Source of the DNA: Ophthalmolycus amberensis
Taxonomy: Eukaryota > Chordata > Actinopteri > Perciformes > Zoarcidae
DNA: 64,000 nt
Assembly (NCBI GenBank): GCA_024529925.1
Contig: JAFEUB010000838.1
Location: 1 to 64,000, forward strand
Direction: 5' to 3'
The notes beneath the pieces are model-generated. The model was not told the DNA's origin, did not search any database, and saw nothing but the letters and a program-made list of their open reading frames with translations. The translations under genes were made by a program, and so were the position numbers. The stretch's first letter is position 1. The number at the start of each line of letters is the position of its first letter. Of this stretch, positions 1 through 60,545 are shown piece by piece.

Positions 1-12
1 TCCTCATCACAG

Positions 13-229
13 GTGCGATTCAGGCAACTTGAACGGTCACTACTACAAAGGGCCGTACCAAGCGATGACCGATGATGGGGTGGTGTGGTACACATGGCAT
101 GGTTGGTGGTACTCCATCAAATCCGTGGTCATGATGGTACGAGCCGCTGACGACCTCGAGCATCCGCCACCAGTTCAACTCGACCCCAACAAAGCGGCAG
201 GCAACGTCATTGAAGTTCCTCATGGCTGA
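13..229 (+). CDS. fgl1: Terminal coding exon of fibrinogen-like 1 (partial gene)
   Basis: This is the end of a fibrinogen C-terminal globular domain, a secreted fold. FGL1 is known as a hepatocyte-secreted protein and immune-checkpoint ligand. The reading frame gives CDSGNLNGHYYKGPY, then WYTWHGWWYSIKSVVM, the hallmark end of the domain and closest to FGL1 rather than to fibrinogen chains or angiopoietins. A 3' splice acceptor (TCATCACAG) lies at 4-12, so the exon starts at 13 with the last base of a split codon. The stop is TGA at 227-229. After the domain there are about 20 residues of hydrophilic tail. The rest of the gene lies off the left edge. It runs convergently with mtus1. Assignment to FGL1 rests on recalled family sequence; a fish paralogue is possible. 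Confidence 0.9.
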
Positions 230-279
230 TAGCGAGCAAGTGGTGGAAGCAACATGTGACACTGGGTGAAATCAGTGTC

Positions 280-407
280 ATCTCCAACAAAATATACTCC
301 TGCTATTGCAACAAATTTCCATATTCTCCGGTCTGCTAACTGGAAATTCTCTTTACATCCCAATAAATCAGATGCTATGAGAAAAGGACAAGGTATCTGT
401 GGTTGTC
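280..407 (+). repeat. Dispersed repeat, copy 1
   Basis: About 128 bases, beginning near ACAAAATATACTCCTGCTAT and ending near GGTATCTGTGGTTGTC, recur with only a few differences at 2158-2284. No terminal inverted repeats or tRNA-like promoter were seen, so the class is unknown. Copy 1 falls in the presumed 3' UTR of fgl1. Confidence 0.8.
362..367 (+). promoter_or_regulatory. Candidate poly(A) signal for fgl1 (proximal)
   Basis: AATAAA lies about 135 bases after the fgl1 stop codon. It sits inside a dispersed repeat copy (280-407), so if it is used, the repeat supplies the 3' end of the transcript. A second AATAAA lies at 553-558. The sequence alone cannot decide between them. Confidence 0.4.
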
Positions 408-552
408 GCAGGACTGCAATAACCCCATGCAATCATTTCCTGTACTCACTTTTTTGACTTTCAGAAATGTAAACCATTGCATTTACTTTGATATTGAAAA
501 TTAAACAATGTTGCCTTGACCTAATGTCATATTGTATTTATTCCATGTCCAA

Positions 553-558
553 AATAAA
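553..558 (+). promoter_or_regulatory. Candidate poly(A) signal for fgl1 (distal)
   Basis: AATAAA lies in an AT-rich stretch about 325 bases after the fgl1 stop. It is the first such signal outside the dispersed repeat and fits a normal-length 3' UTR. Confidence 0.4.
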
Positions 559-1435
559 ACATAGAGAATTGAGGCAAACTGGGTACATCTGAGGTTTTAC
601 AGGACAGACACTAGACAGACAAAGTGATTCCTTAAAACAGAGGCCAGTTACTGACCAGTTAAGGAGAGTCTGGGAGTTTTCTTTTTGGAAATGATCACGT
701 GACCCAAAGCAAAGACAGATATTAACTGATCAGCCACTAGTTCAGCTTTGCCTTGTTTCTGTTTGGGCACAAAGTGATTTAGAGGCTGTGGGGCGGGACG
801 GGGGTCTTATGTCTTTGTTAATGTGAGATTGAAAGGAATTGGTAAAGGGGGTGAACACTGTCCCGGCCAGCACACTTCTTCTGCATATTTGGCTCTGAGA
901 TAGTGTTTGGGCTGCTCAGATTAACATCCAAAGGTGATTACATTCCACATAGTAGATTCAGGTAGAGGTTGTGAGGAGTTTACATGGAGGAACAGACATC
1001 CATTGGATCAAAGGATCATGTCAGTAGTTTCAGTCAGTTCCTCAGATGAACAAACTGAATAGGAGTTCCTGTTTGCCCCCAGAAGGACACCAAGTTCATC
1101 CACTTCTTCCAGAGGTCCAAAGCAAATAAGTGATTGAGCTTCGCTCTTTGGGGGAAAAACGTCCTCTTTAAAAAGAAGGGAAAAGGCAAAGGAATCCATG
1201 CTAATCCACCGAGAGGTACCCGTCATTTTATGATTTGCCAAACCCAAACAACTTTGAGTCTCTTTCCACAAACTTACATACGCCACAAATCCAAAGTTTT
1301 TCTCATCCACCTCTTAAGAAAGAGTGGTATAAAAGAACAGGATGAGCGGGACTTAAACTGTACAACATATTGGAAAAACAGGTTAGGATAGTCATAACAA
1401 GAGTGAGGCGCCTTGTACAGACCCTGAGGTGTGCC

Positions 1436-1591
1436 TTTTATTAATGCTTTCTTCACAAAAAGAAGAAAGGTTTGTTGGAGAACCAGGCATTTGGTAGAGC
1501 GCAAGGTCAGTCCCACTCTCAGACATAAGTGCATCGGTGCCACTGCAATGTCTTTTTACTTTCAAGAGAAGCATCTTTTAAGCAATTTATT
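1436..1591 (-). promoter_or_regulatory. Candidate poly(A) signals for mtus1
   Basis: Read on the minus strand, AATAAA occurs at 1591-1586 (about 125 bases after the mtus1 stop) and again at 1441-1436. Either could end the transcript. Both lie in the 1.5-kb gap shared with the converging fgl1 gene. Confidence 0.4.
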
Positions 1592-1716
1592 CCAAATGTA
1601 CAAGTTTATCATTAATATCCAGCAACACTGCTGTGACTGAAGTCTTTCTCTTGTAAAGGTGACAAGGACAAGTAGGAGGTCACAGGAGAGGAATGGTTTG
1701 TCATTCATTGCTGGGG

Positions 1717-50031
<48,315 letters not shown>

Positions 50032-50587
50032 CTCTGGACCAGAAGGTACAATGTTGTTACTTTCTTCTGATCTGTGATGTACAGGTTTTTATTTGCCTAT
50101 TTGCTTTCTGTTGTTCTGCAACAACTCTGAACAGTCCTCTTTATAGCTTTAATCTTCTTTGTACTCTCTATGTTGACATTTGATAGAACGTCCAATCCAT
50201 TCTCCGTGGGGCAGTATTGGCAGATTTCTACAGCTATGATTAGATAGTATATTTACTATGTTTCTGAGTTGCAATCCATCCATTTATACATTTTAAACAC
50301 TGCACACAGATGCTGCAGTATTTCCAAAAGGTCTGAAAGACATTGTGTCCTTGTCAAGTGCAGAACTGTCATTTAGAGAATGTTTGAAGACCAAATTCCA
50401 CATTTTGTCTTTACTCTGCTGTTGAAGACATCTGAAAAAAGCAGCAAGAAGAAAAAGTCATGTTTAAATTGTTTAAAACTATATAAAGTATCAACAATAC
50501 TTAAAGTAAACATGGTGCTGTTATACTTCACAAAGATGATTCATTTTGTTCAAATTAAACCAGCAGCTGAAAAACCGGAAACAAATG

Positions 50588-50623
<36 letters not shown>

Positions 50624-52302
50624 TGACAATAATCAGCTGCAAATATTAAATATCCAAATTGTTGCTAAAACAGTTATTGTAATACATTCAACAACATTAT
50701 CATTTCAGTATTAATCAACTTTAAGTACGTCTTGTTTTTTGCATCCATTGTTTGCACACTGATGGTAGAAGAGTTGAGAAACGCTGCCCTCTGCAGGCTA
50801 AAATTAAGAGGTTATAGATATAGATGTTCATATTTGCATCACCGGTTGCAACTACAATGATGGTGAGACACAAAGTCTTGGAGGTGTTTGTGATAAACAG
50901 CCTTGTGAAATAAGTGTAAAGACCAGTCAGCGAAAGCCAAACTCCTTGGAAGAGATGCACTTGGTGTGGAACAGTGATTTAAACCGGCATCATTCATTTT
51001 AACAACCAGAAGCAACATGTTTAGATGAAACCCATTTGAATGTAACACGGCTGCCTATGCACGAAAGCGTGTGCATGTATGTGGGTCAGGGACAAAGAGA
51101 AAAGAGAGGAGCAACTATAAAGGCAATCAAATCCAGGACGGTGTTCCATCTCCGCTATCCACTGATGACAGCAGGGTCCCTGGGCGACACAGGGAGTTGA
51201 CTCAGTTCCAGGTCGACAGCTAGAGAGAAGGAAAACTGTTTAAAAGCCTTCAACTGCTCAGGAAAACGTTACCTCACTGAAACAGGATTGGTTGGGGCAA
51301 ATCAGAGAGACGACCAGACTCAATCATGGCCTCATCAAACAGGCCTGTCACCTTGGTTTCACAGATATGATTGGTTTACAGGGTTGATTACAGGGTTTAG
51401 GCAGGCAGTATAGCCATGTCTAGCGGATAAGATAATGACACCGGTCAGAATGCAGGTATGAAAGCAGAGAGTAGTATATGCCAAAACTGTGCAATATTAG
51501 CTTCAAATTATGTTGACTGTTGTAAAGGTTGGTGATCAATTGCATCTGTAAAAGAGGGTATAGCCACCACTACTTAATAAATAAAAGAGCACCACCTATA
51601 GAAAATCAGCCCACATCACAGGTACATCTTAATTGTGACAAGTGTGGCTCACATTTAGTCCTCTGGTGCCAGAAATCAGCCTACTTCAAACATTGGAAAC
51701 AGTGGCGTAAGGTAGTTACAACATGCCCCCAATGCATAGTGACTAGTTATGAAGTATGCCTACACACACACACACACACAACACACACACCATTAAGCGT
51801 ATTATTTATGTTTTACAAACAATGTGTTTGATTCTACAGACGCAGGAGTTACTTAGGCTATTATATTGGGGAAGTACAGAGATCAAAGAGAAAGTTATCA
51901 GGACTAGCCACCGTATATCATAACACCTCTTCACATTACATTGGACATCAACTTACTGTACATATTACCCAGCAATTATCTTTGTATATCTGATTATGAA
52001 AAAAACACCCAAAAAAAGTATTAATTTAATAGGTTTTTTGTTAATAGTTTACGTAGAATACGCATTATTTTGTCATAGATTCCTACTGACATTACCAAAA
52101 GAAAAATGAAAACCATGGGTTTGTATTTTCAAGGACATATATAGCAAATGGCACCATTTCAAATTTAACCGAGTTCGAACAGTTTCTAATTTCTCCCAAG
52201 GGCCCATTCTCTGCTCAACGCTCAACACATTGTAGGAGACCTGCTCTCTCTGGGCTACCCCACCCAACTGCACCCAGTGCAATCGCACGGCCTGCTCTGT
52301 CT
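50032..52302. other. Upstream of mtus1 exon 1: no gene recognised
   Basis: About 2.3 kb that should contain intron and/or 5' UTR of the long isoform. An AC microsatellite lies at 50590-50621 and a smaller one at 51764-51790. No convincing exon, promoter or transposon end was found. Confidence 0.5.
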
Positions 52303-52591
<289 letters not shown>

Positions 52592-52595
<4 letters not shown>

Positions 52596-53061
52596 GTGTA
52601 AAATATGATATCTGCGCAAAATATATGCTTTTCCCGCCTGTCTGCGTGTCTCAGCAGCGCTGGGGGGCTGCAGATATTGCCCACAGGAGGCGGTTCTGTG
52701 AAGCAGTTTAGCCAATTGCTGATTAAAGATATGAACGTGTGACATACAATTTAGCCAATCAGCTTCCTCAAATACATTCAGAATGGGGCGAAATTTTTAT
52801 CGCCCGAAGCTGCGCGTCCTCGTCAGGACTAGTCTCTACAGGCCAGCGCGAGCACTACTCCCCCAAGACCCGTTTGAGAGGATAACTTTGGCGGAGAAAC
52901 TACAGGTGACAGAGCTGATCCCAGATCAGCCTGACCTCACAATCAGACAGCAGACTAGTGCGAAAGGTAAGCAGTACATGCGAAGCTTCTCCAGTAGCTG
53001 TACACCAGAAAGGTTTGGCTGGCTGGATGCAGTCATTCTGATGCCTTATTTTGCTTTTTAA
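52592..53061 (+). mobile_element. hAT-type transposase 5' fragment (TTF-type zinc finger)
   Basis: The frame from 52783 reads MGRNFYRPKLRVLVRTSLYR ... LIPDQPDLTIRQQTSAKGK, then RSFSSSCTPERFGWLDAVIL, PYFAF and stop. The DQPDLxIxQ..xKGK and RxFS.SW..RFxWL....xxxFC pattern is that of hAT transposases with an N-terminal TTF zinc finger (DUF4371 group). The Trp is changed and the Cys pair is missing. A sequence shared with the right edge of the window (AAATATGATATCTGCGCAAA) precedes it. Confidence 0.65.
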
Positions 53062-53449
53062 AACAACGGGGACAGATCCAGCATGGACAGTTACGGGAGT
53101 AAGGGATATGAAGCACCTGTCTGAGAAATGGATTTATAGTTATAAATAAATAATTGTATTTATATATATTTATATATACATGGATACCTGTCAAGCTAGC
53201 CATATTAGGTAAAGTGAACATCTTTTCTTGTCCATAGTTGTCCTCAATCTCATTTGCTTAACTTGGTCATGGAGGCATCACAATTCAATTGAGATGGTAA
53301 AGTAACAGTGAAAACTCATCGTAGCTTAATTTACCACCATTATTCCTAATTGCACTTCATGTTTACTTCTCCTGATCTTTACCTCCCTATTGGTTTCCCC
53401 AACAAACAAGGTCCATAGGGGTAATATTACATTATATTATACATATATA

Positions 53450-54116
53450 TACAGTGCTGTGAAAAAGTATTTTACCCTTCCTGGTTTCTTATTTTTTTTG
53501 CATATTTGTCACACTTAAATGTTTCAGATCACAAATTCTAATATTTGACAAAGATAACCCGAGTAAATACAAAATGCAGTTTTTAAATGATGATTTAATT
53601 TATTAAGGGAAAAAAGCTATCCAAACCTACCTGGCTCTATGTGAAAAAGTAATTGCCGCCCCCCCCCCCCCCCTTGATAAATCATGAATGAACTGTGATT
53701 AACCACTTTTTTGGGAAGCTGAGTTCAATTTCACTAGCCACACCCAGGCCTGACTACAGCCAGACCTGTTGAATCAAGAAATTATTTAAATATAACCTGT
53801 CTGACAAAGTGAAGTAGGCTAAAAGATCTCAAAAAGCAACACATGGTTTTCTAAAGAAATTCAAGAACTGATGTGAAACAAAGTAATTGACATGTATCAG
53901 TCTGGAAAGGGTTGCAAAGCTATTTCTAAGGCTTTGGGACTCCAGCGAACCACGGTGAGAGCCATTATCCACAAATGGAGAAGACATGTAACAGTGGTGA
54001 ACCTTCCCACAACAGCTAAAGAACTGCAGGCCTCACTTGCCTTTGGGTTCATGGTTCAACAATAACAAAGAGACTGGGCAAAAATGGCATCCACAGGAGA
54101 GTTCCAAGGGGAAAGC
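53450..54116 (+). mobile_element. Tc1-like transposon, left part only
   Basis: The left end is ACAGTGCTGTGAAAAAGTAT and the body follows the Tc1 pattern. The N-terminal helix-turn-helix is readable as IDMYQSGKGCKAISKALGLQ then RTTVRAIIHKWRRH. It contains a 16-base C-run at 53658-53673. It ends abruptly where LINE sequence starts near 54117; the catalytic part is missing. Confidence 0.8.
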
Positions 54117-55060
54117 CACAGACTGGATAACAAGTGGATAACAGACTTCCTGTCAGGAAGCAGCACGTCAAGCTGGGAAAACACATCTCAGCCTCCCGGA
54201 CCATCAGCACCGGTACCGGCCCCCCCCCCCCCCCCAAAGCTGCGTTCTTTCCCCTCTGCTCTTCTCCCTGTACAACAACAGCTGCACCTCCAGTCACCAG
54301 TCCGTCAAGCTCCTGAAGTTCGCGGATGACACCACCCTCATTGGACTCATCTCTGGTGGAAATGAGTCTGCCTACAGGTGGGAGACTGACCATCTGGTGA
54401 CCTGGTGCGGTCTGAACAACTTAGAGCTCAACGCTCTAAAGACAGTGGAGATGGTTGTGGATTTCAGGAAGAATGCAGCATCACTAGCCCCGATCACCCT
54501 GTGTGACTCCCCCTTCGACGCTGTGGAGTCCTTCATCTTCCTGGGCTCCATCATAACCCAGGACCTCAAGTGGGAGCTTAACATCAGCTCCATCACCAAG
54601 AAGGCTCAGCAGAGGATGTACTTCCTGAGGCAGCTGAAGAAATTCAACCTGCCAAAGTCAATGATGGTGCACTTCTACACAGCCATCATTAAGTCCATCC
54701 TCTGCTCCTCCATCGCGGTCTGCATCATTCGCTCTGCCGATTGGCTGCAATCTGCCATCCCTCCAGGACTTGTTCGCCTCAAGGACCCTGAAGGGAGCCT
54801 ACCCCTCTCACCCTGGACAAAAACAGTTTGTGTCCCTTCCATCTGGCAGGAGGCTGAGGTCCATCAGGACCAAGACCTCACGACACACAGATTCTTCCCA
54901 TCCGCAGTCGGGCTCATTAACAGAGCCCGGGACCCCCACTGACTATCATCCCAGGACAATTTCCTACCGGTCACTCCCCTGTACATCCCTTCAAGGTTTC
55001 TTGAAGGTTTCTTCACCGAAAAATAATCTTAGCAGCTCCTCACCTTTATGCTGAATCATG
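54117..55060 (+). mobile_element. L2/Rex-like LINE, reverse transcriptase C-terminal part
   Basis: The reverse-transcriptase core is broken at its start by a C-run. The readable frame at 54397-54942 gives CGLNNLELNALKTVEMVVDF, FIFLGSIITQDLKWELNISS, KKAQQRMYFLRQLKKFNLPK and FYTAIIKSILCSSIAVCI, typical of CR1/L2/Rex1 non-LTR elements. A stretch after the thumb is deleted, and the end (SIRTKTSRHTDSSHPQSGSL) is in another frame. The element is inactive. Related minus-strand pieces lie at 60375-60545 and 61340-61612. Confidence 0.82.
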
Positions 55061-58000
55061 AAAAGAACGGCATAATTCCCCGTTTCCTGGCTAAAAACAC
55101 TTGCTACGTATATCCTGTCTGTTTCTCATCTGTTTCCTGAAGAAAGGGGGGTCTGACAAGCATGGGGGACCGGGGGGGAAGGGATTATATACACATGTAT
55201 ATATATACACACACATGTATACATATGTATTTATTTATCAATGAATCTTTCTTGTAGAGAAAAGATACTTGCAATTAACCAACAGTTAACCAAAACAAAT
55301 GTCAGCAAATTAGTTTATTAACTTGCAGTACACATATGCATATACTTTATATTATTTTCTATAAGTTTAAAGGGTTAGGGTTAAAAGTGAATACTTCGGC
55401 TTCTCCAGCTGCCGCTTCAATGGCCGTGATGTTGGTTAAAATAAAATTTTCATCAGCACGCAATGCATCTTGGGATATGCTGGGCCGCGAAGGATACATC
55501 AGATGTGTCCTCCGAATCTGGGAGCTGAAGGCTGTATTCGTTGGCTCCATTTGAAGGAGTCTTTGAGATGGGATAGCTTAGCCGCTGTGATGCAACCGGT
55601 CTACAAATGCAGCCTCCGAAGGATGCAGTCACTGAATTGAGACACAGCTACAGTCTTTTCCTAAACCTAACTAAGTGGTTTTGTTGCCTAAACCTAACTT
55701 CCTGTAAAGACAAAATGTTTCAAAAGACACTATGCATATAACAAGCATATATTGACACGCCGTCCCTGACTAAAACTGACGTTAAAGGGGTACCTAGAGC
55801 AGTGAATGAGTTGAGACAGCAATACCTGCCTTATTTGTCTAGATTTGAGGTGGCACGGTGACAGTGGCATTAAATAGTTTTTGACTGTAGTGGCAAGTGG
55901 ACAATTGACAAGTGGACAATTGAAGAGATACAGCTTTAGCTGTATCTCTTCAATTGTTCCACTTGCCACTATAAGAGCGTTAGAGCATCATCTCTGCCAC
56001 TGCTTTCAAATGTACATTTAGTACAGCCAGCACAACTAACATGATTGGAAGACACTTGAAAACTTGAACAATCCTATTATTACTGGAGCTGAAGGACAGT
56101 GATACTTTCTGTTAACTGCTTGGTTTTTCATCAGTTGAAAAATGCTAAATCACTACGCTGAACCTTCTCAAACTACTATCACATAGCATTTAAATAAATA
56201 AAAAACTCATTACAAGCTTTAATATACATGCAATATTCTGTACTTGGGTACTTCACTTAGTGCGCATTCTTTTGGCGGCCGGGGACACAGCCAACCATGG
56301 AGCTTGTTAACAGGCAGGAGGCAGCAGGCTCACCTTTCCTTCATAGAAATACTTGGCGAACGCCACCACTGCATCACATTACAGCAACACACACCGACAC
56401 AGAGCTGGTATCACTGCACACACAGTCACACAACAGGCATGACACACAAAGCTGTGTATGAAAGACAGCAGTCAAAGTTACTCTCAGCTTATTGCTGCAT
56501 CGCACACAAAGGACACCCCCGATGCAGGAAAAGTGGTTGCCATAGAAATAAACGGACTGCTTAGTCATTCTGAGAGAAGAGGACTGCGACTGTGTGAGTG
56601 ACTTAATAACCAGCTTGTGTCATTCCCGCCTACAGTCACTGCGGAGGTGTGTATGTGTGTGTGTGTTTGCCGGCGAGAGCATGTTTGGATGTGCATTTCA
56701 TTTTATTCTGATGTGACAGAAACAGTGCATATGAGGTTGCAGCAGGAAATGTGACACTACTGACAGGGTGTGTGTATTGTGTGTGTGTGCAAACACTATA
56801 ATTCCTCAAAGAGCATGATAGAGGAACTGCGCTGGTGAGAGACATAACCAGCCAGCTGTCCCTCTCCAGCTCCGATACCACCACTGTCTTAATGGATCAA
56901 TACCTGGATATATGGCAGCGGATGAGGACTCATTTGGACGGTTGCAGTGACGTACTGTAGTAGTGATTTGCTATACAAGTGGGTAAACTAGTACGCTATT
57001 TACTTCTACCCAGAATATTAATGATCGGCAATCAAAACAAAACTGGCCAAATTGCAATAAAGTATAGTAGAAAACAGGGTTGAGATAGGTCATTCACCAC
57101 AACCCATATTATTAGGTCATACCACTAATTCATTATGATTCTGGTAAATGTTCCAACTTGCCCAGTATTTGGTACTGCTCCCTAAAGAGCCCTGCAGTAG
57201 TGCTTGTGAGGGTGGATATGAAGTGTTTCCCATCATTGAAATATAGGACAAGTACACGTAATCTGTCCATACATGGTCAGAAATGTTTACACTGACAGTG
57301 TTTCTGAACCAAATTTCTGAAAGGTGAACTCACTCAGCCCTGTGAACAAACCCTGTTGGCAATTGTTTCAAAACTGTCATTGTATAAAATATGACCTACA
57401 AATATGGAGCTTTTCAAATCATCAGAGACATCTCAGTCTTTCACTGCTCCTATGATGCCTCTCTCTGCCTCTGTTAGATGTGTTGTTGCTTTCTAAACTG
57501 CTGTGTGATCCTGTTTATACAGACTGAGCCTGTTCTTGGAACAGCGACGGCTCGGCTCCTGCATCATTAGAAGGTTATGTCATCCTCCGATGATAATCAT
57601 CACTTGTTATTAAGTTGTTCGACTTAATTCATTACTTACATTAAGGTCTCATGCCTGAACTTAAAAACATTTTAATTTAAATGTATGCCTATTAGCTACT
57701 TTGAACAAAGATGTTGACGTTAGTAATTTGGATTTCACAAAATTTTATATTGTAAGCATGTAATGCAAGTCTGCATTGGCCTTTATGTTAAATCGCACTG
57801 AAACACAGACAACTGTAAACCTGCCACATGCAGTCAGTGAAACAATGCTTCGACTGCACGTAGCCTACGTACATTTTAAAAGGGATTTAGTTGCATTTTC
57901 AATCATCTCAACAAAGCATCTGGAAACTATCAAACCCACCACAGGAAAGACCATAGGACTGCTTTGTATATTCAGTTTGGCCAAAGCCTTTGCAATTACT

Positions 58001-58280
58001 ATTTTCTTATCATGATCAAATATACAGGAATTTTCCCTGGGTATTTACATTAACTTGCAGGATTTCTCAACACTGTACTGGAAAATGGGAAGCATACACG
58101 ACAGGAAAAAGTTCAAACACTTAAAAAATCGACATGCCATCCAAATGTATCGTCATTATACCCTTTTGTAGAAACAAATTTGTTTTCAGACACAAGTTCA
58201 TGTTAAATTATCGACTTGTTTTGCACCAGCCAACATCTCAAAGTGTACCTACCATTTACTTTCTAATAGACCTTTTCTCC
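55060..58280. other. Intergenic or far upstream region: nothing firm besides the fold-back
   Basis: It contains short runs typical of fish repeats (CCTAAACCTAACTTCCTGTA near 55690; GGAGCTGAAGGCTGTATTCG near 55520). No gene was recognised. The CA-rich open frames near 56250-56570 look like chance. Confidence 0.5.
55888..55971. repeat. Long fold-back with an unequal arm
   Basis: The right arm AGCTGTATCTCTTCAATTGT ... CCACTTGCCACTA pairs with the left arm across a 2-base loop. The left arm contains an extra 15-base tandem copy (CAATTGACAAGTGGA). Confidence 0.9.
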
Positions 58281-58283
58281 AGA

Positions 58284-58318
58284 ATGCACACACACACACG
58301 CACGCACGCACGCGCGCG

Positions 58319-58355
<37 letters not shown>
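58284..58355 (+). repeat. (CA)n(CG)n(CA)n compound microsatellite
   Basis: CACACACGCACGCACGC then CGCGCGCGCGCG, then CACACACA. Alternating purine-pyrimidine of this kind can form Z-DNA. It sits at the edge of a GC-richer stretch (58400-58900). Confidence 0.93.
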
Positions 58356-58830
58356 CAATGAAGTGGAAAACCCACAATACACACGTGCTGATCTCGTGCA
58401 TAACTGTTGCCACAACTTACTCTCAGCTTCTTTTCAGACTTCACTGCCGCAGAAAAACACATCCAGATAAAAATCATGGAAACTCGACGCTCACACTCCT
58501 CGCTTCAGACTGACAACCACTTGGCTGGCTTCCCACCTCGACACACATCCTCCTCGCTGCACTGCACTGCACGTCGTATCTTATCCCATCACTTCTGTGT
58601 GAAAGAGTGTGTGTGAGCACAGGCGAGGTAAGACTACGCAGGCTGTGACGATGGTCGAGAGAGAGGGAGGAGACAAGAGAGAGCGAGGGAGAGAGATACA
58701 CCTCCCTCTTTGGTTCTGAAACACGAGCATACTGTTCAGTGCTGCAGTAACAAGAAACACACGCACACACTTTCCTCAAAGTCTAGTGTAGAGGGGGGAA
58801 GGTCAGTCCCATGTCTATGTTTACAGAGAG

Positions 58831-58831
<1 letters not shown>

Positions 58832-58863
<32 letters not shown>
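58832..58863 (+). repeat. (GT)n microsatellite
   Basis: About 15 GT units, followed by GTTGTGTGTGT. Confidence 0.93.
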
Positions 58864-58864
<1 letters not shown>

Positions 58865-59776
58865 GTGTGTGTCAGGGTGGGAGAGGGGGTAACCTAACCT
58901 CCACCCCCAAATAAGTAGGAGGGGCCAGTACTGACGGTCCAAATGGGTTGGCTGTTGCTAAGCAGCACTGGGCCCACTCCTTGCTTGCATGTGTTGGCAA
59001 ACTGATTTTACGGGATGTGCGAGTTAGCTGTTAGCCCTCAAAAAGGTCAGCCTGTGTTAAAAAAAAGAAATATTGATACAGAGTGTAGAGTTCTTAGCAA
59101 AACATGGCCTTCTAATTAATTATTTGCTGAAGTCAAAGGTAAAGCCGTGTTGAGAATGGAACTTGAGTAACAGACTGAGATCGAGGCGTTTAGCTCAATT
59201 CAAGCAATTAAACATTTATTTGTGACAGAAGTATTATGTCCAGCAGTTGAACGAGCCCGGACTCTAACAAGGTGTGTCAAAGTGAAACCTAAAAGCGCTT
59301 AATACAGAGATGCGCAAGCGTGTCATAGGTTCCTCCTTCTGGAAGCCTATTGGTCAAAGCAAAGATGGAGGCGGATCTGTTTTTAGCTCTCAGACAGCCT
59401 GGTGGAGCTCTGGGCAACTTCACCCACACTGGCTCACTTCCGGATCCCGCCTTCTCTGGAACGTCAGTGTGTGTGAAATGTTGTTAACACTCAAGGTGCC
59501 GGAAAGGGTGCAGTTCTAAGCTATTTCGAAGTCTCTGTGTGAATAGATAAAGAGAACTCTACTCCTTGTTCTAAGATGGCAGTTTCCGCCCTAATCTGGT
59601 GGTTTAAGCAAGCGTTACTTTCAGGGCCACTATCTGTTTCTATCGTGCGAACAGGCGACGGAATGCCCTGTTCGGAGTTTTTGACCTACTTACAGTGACC
59701 TCACAACTCCGCAATATAAGCTTATAAGTATAGCATATTATTTGACATTGAATGAATATATTTTTTTATTTACAGC

Positions 59777-59879
59777 CGCGTGCTTTGTTTGTGGAGAACA
59801 GATCGCAGTGTTTAAGGATTACAATGTGAATCGCCATACGAGACGAAACACACGGAGGAATATGAAAATTTGACTGATG
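59777..59879 (+). mobile_element. hAT transposase N-terminal BED zinc-finger fragment
   Basis: It reads ACFVCGEQIAVFKDYNVNRH, then after one missing base YETKHTEEYENLTDAE. This is the C..C...YN..RH...H pattern of hAT (Charlie-like) transposases. It is cut by LINE sequence at about 59880. Confidence 0.8.
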
Positions 59880-60228
59880 CAGAGTGTTCTCCGCTGTCAC
59901 AAGGACAGATACAGGAGAACATTCCTGCCCACTGCAATTAGACTGTACAATAACCACACCGCTACAATGTTGTTTGTTTGCTGTTGGTTAATCTTTGCAC
60001 TACTGTTTAGTTAGTTCATTTAATACTATACTATTTCATTGTATATACTGTGCATTTTTTATATTTAATATTTTTTACTCTGTTATTTTTATTGTATATA
60101 TTGTGCATTTTTATACTTAATATTTTTATATTTTACTCTGTCACTTTGATTGCTTAAGTATATTTTTTGCTGCTGTCGCGAACAAATTTCCCCTTGCAGG
60201 ATGAATAAAGTATCTATCTATCTATCGA
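59880..60228 (+). mobile_element. LINE 3' end inserted in a hAT transposase
   Basis: It begins inside ORF2 (RYRRTFLPTAIRLYNNH in one frame). Then comes the 3' UTR, ending AACAAATTTCCCCTTGCAGG then ATGAATAAAGTATCTATC and a short (ATCT) run. That terminal form is typical of L2/Rex-type elements in fish. Confidence 0.8.
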
Positions 60229-60372
60229 CCTACAAATGTGAACAAACGTTCTCTGTGATGAAGTTTAACAAATCCAGATCCTCTTTCACTGACGATCAGC
60301 TGTCCTCCCCATCTCCACCTCAGACATTCAACCTGACTTCAGTGCACTCGATGTGTGCAGGGAGTGACCAGT
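60229..60372 (+). mobile_element. hAT transposase C-terminal (dimerisation) fragment
   Basis: It reads YKCEQTFSVMKFNKSRSSFT then DDQLSS; after a frameshift it continues PISTSDIQPDFSALDVCRE and stop. CEQ.FS.M...KS..RS.L.D..L is the hAT C-terminal dimerisation motif. With the BED fragment on the other side of the LINE this was probably one transposase with a large internal deletion. Confidence 0.78.
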
Positions 60373-60374
60373 AG

Positions 60375-60545
60375 GAGATTGTCCTGGGGATGACAGAGTC
60401 AGTGGGGGTCCCGGGCTTTGTTAATGAGCCCGACTGACGATGGGAAGAAACTGTTTGTGTGGCATGAGGTCTTGGTCCTGATGGACCGCAGCCTCCTACC
60501 AGATGGAAGGGGCACGAACTGTTTTTGTCCAGGGTGAGAGGGGTC
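60375..60545 (-). mobile_element. L2/Rex-like LINE fragment (minus)
   Basis: The minus strand matches the C-terminal part of the LINE at 54780-54950 (CTTCCATCTGGTAGGAGGCT, CGGGCTCATTAACAAAGCCC). It is short and non-coding. Confidence 0.75.
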
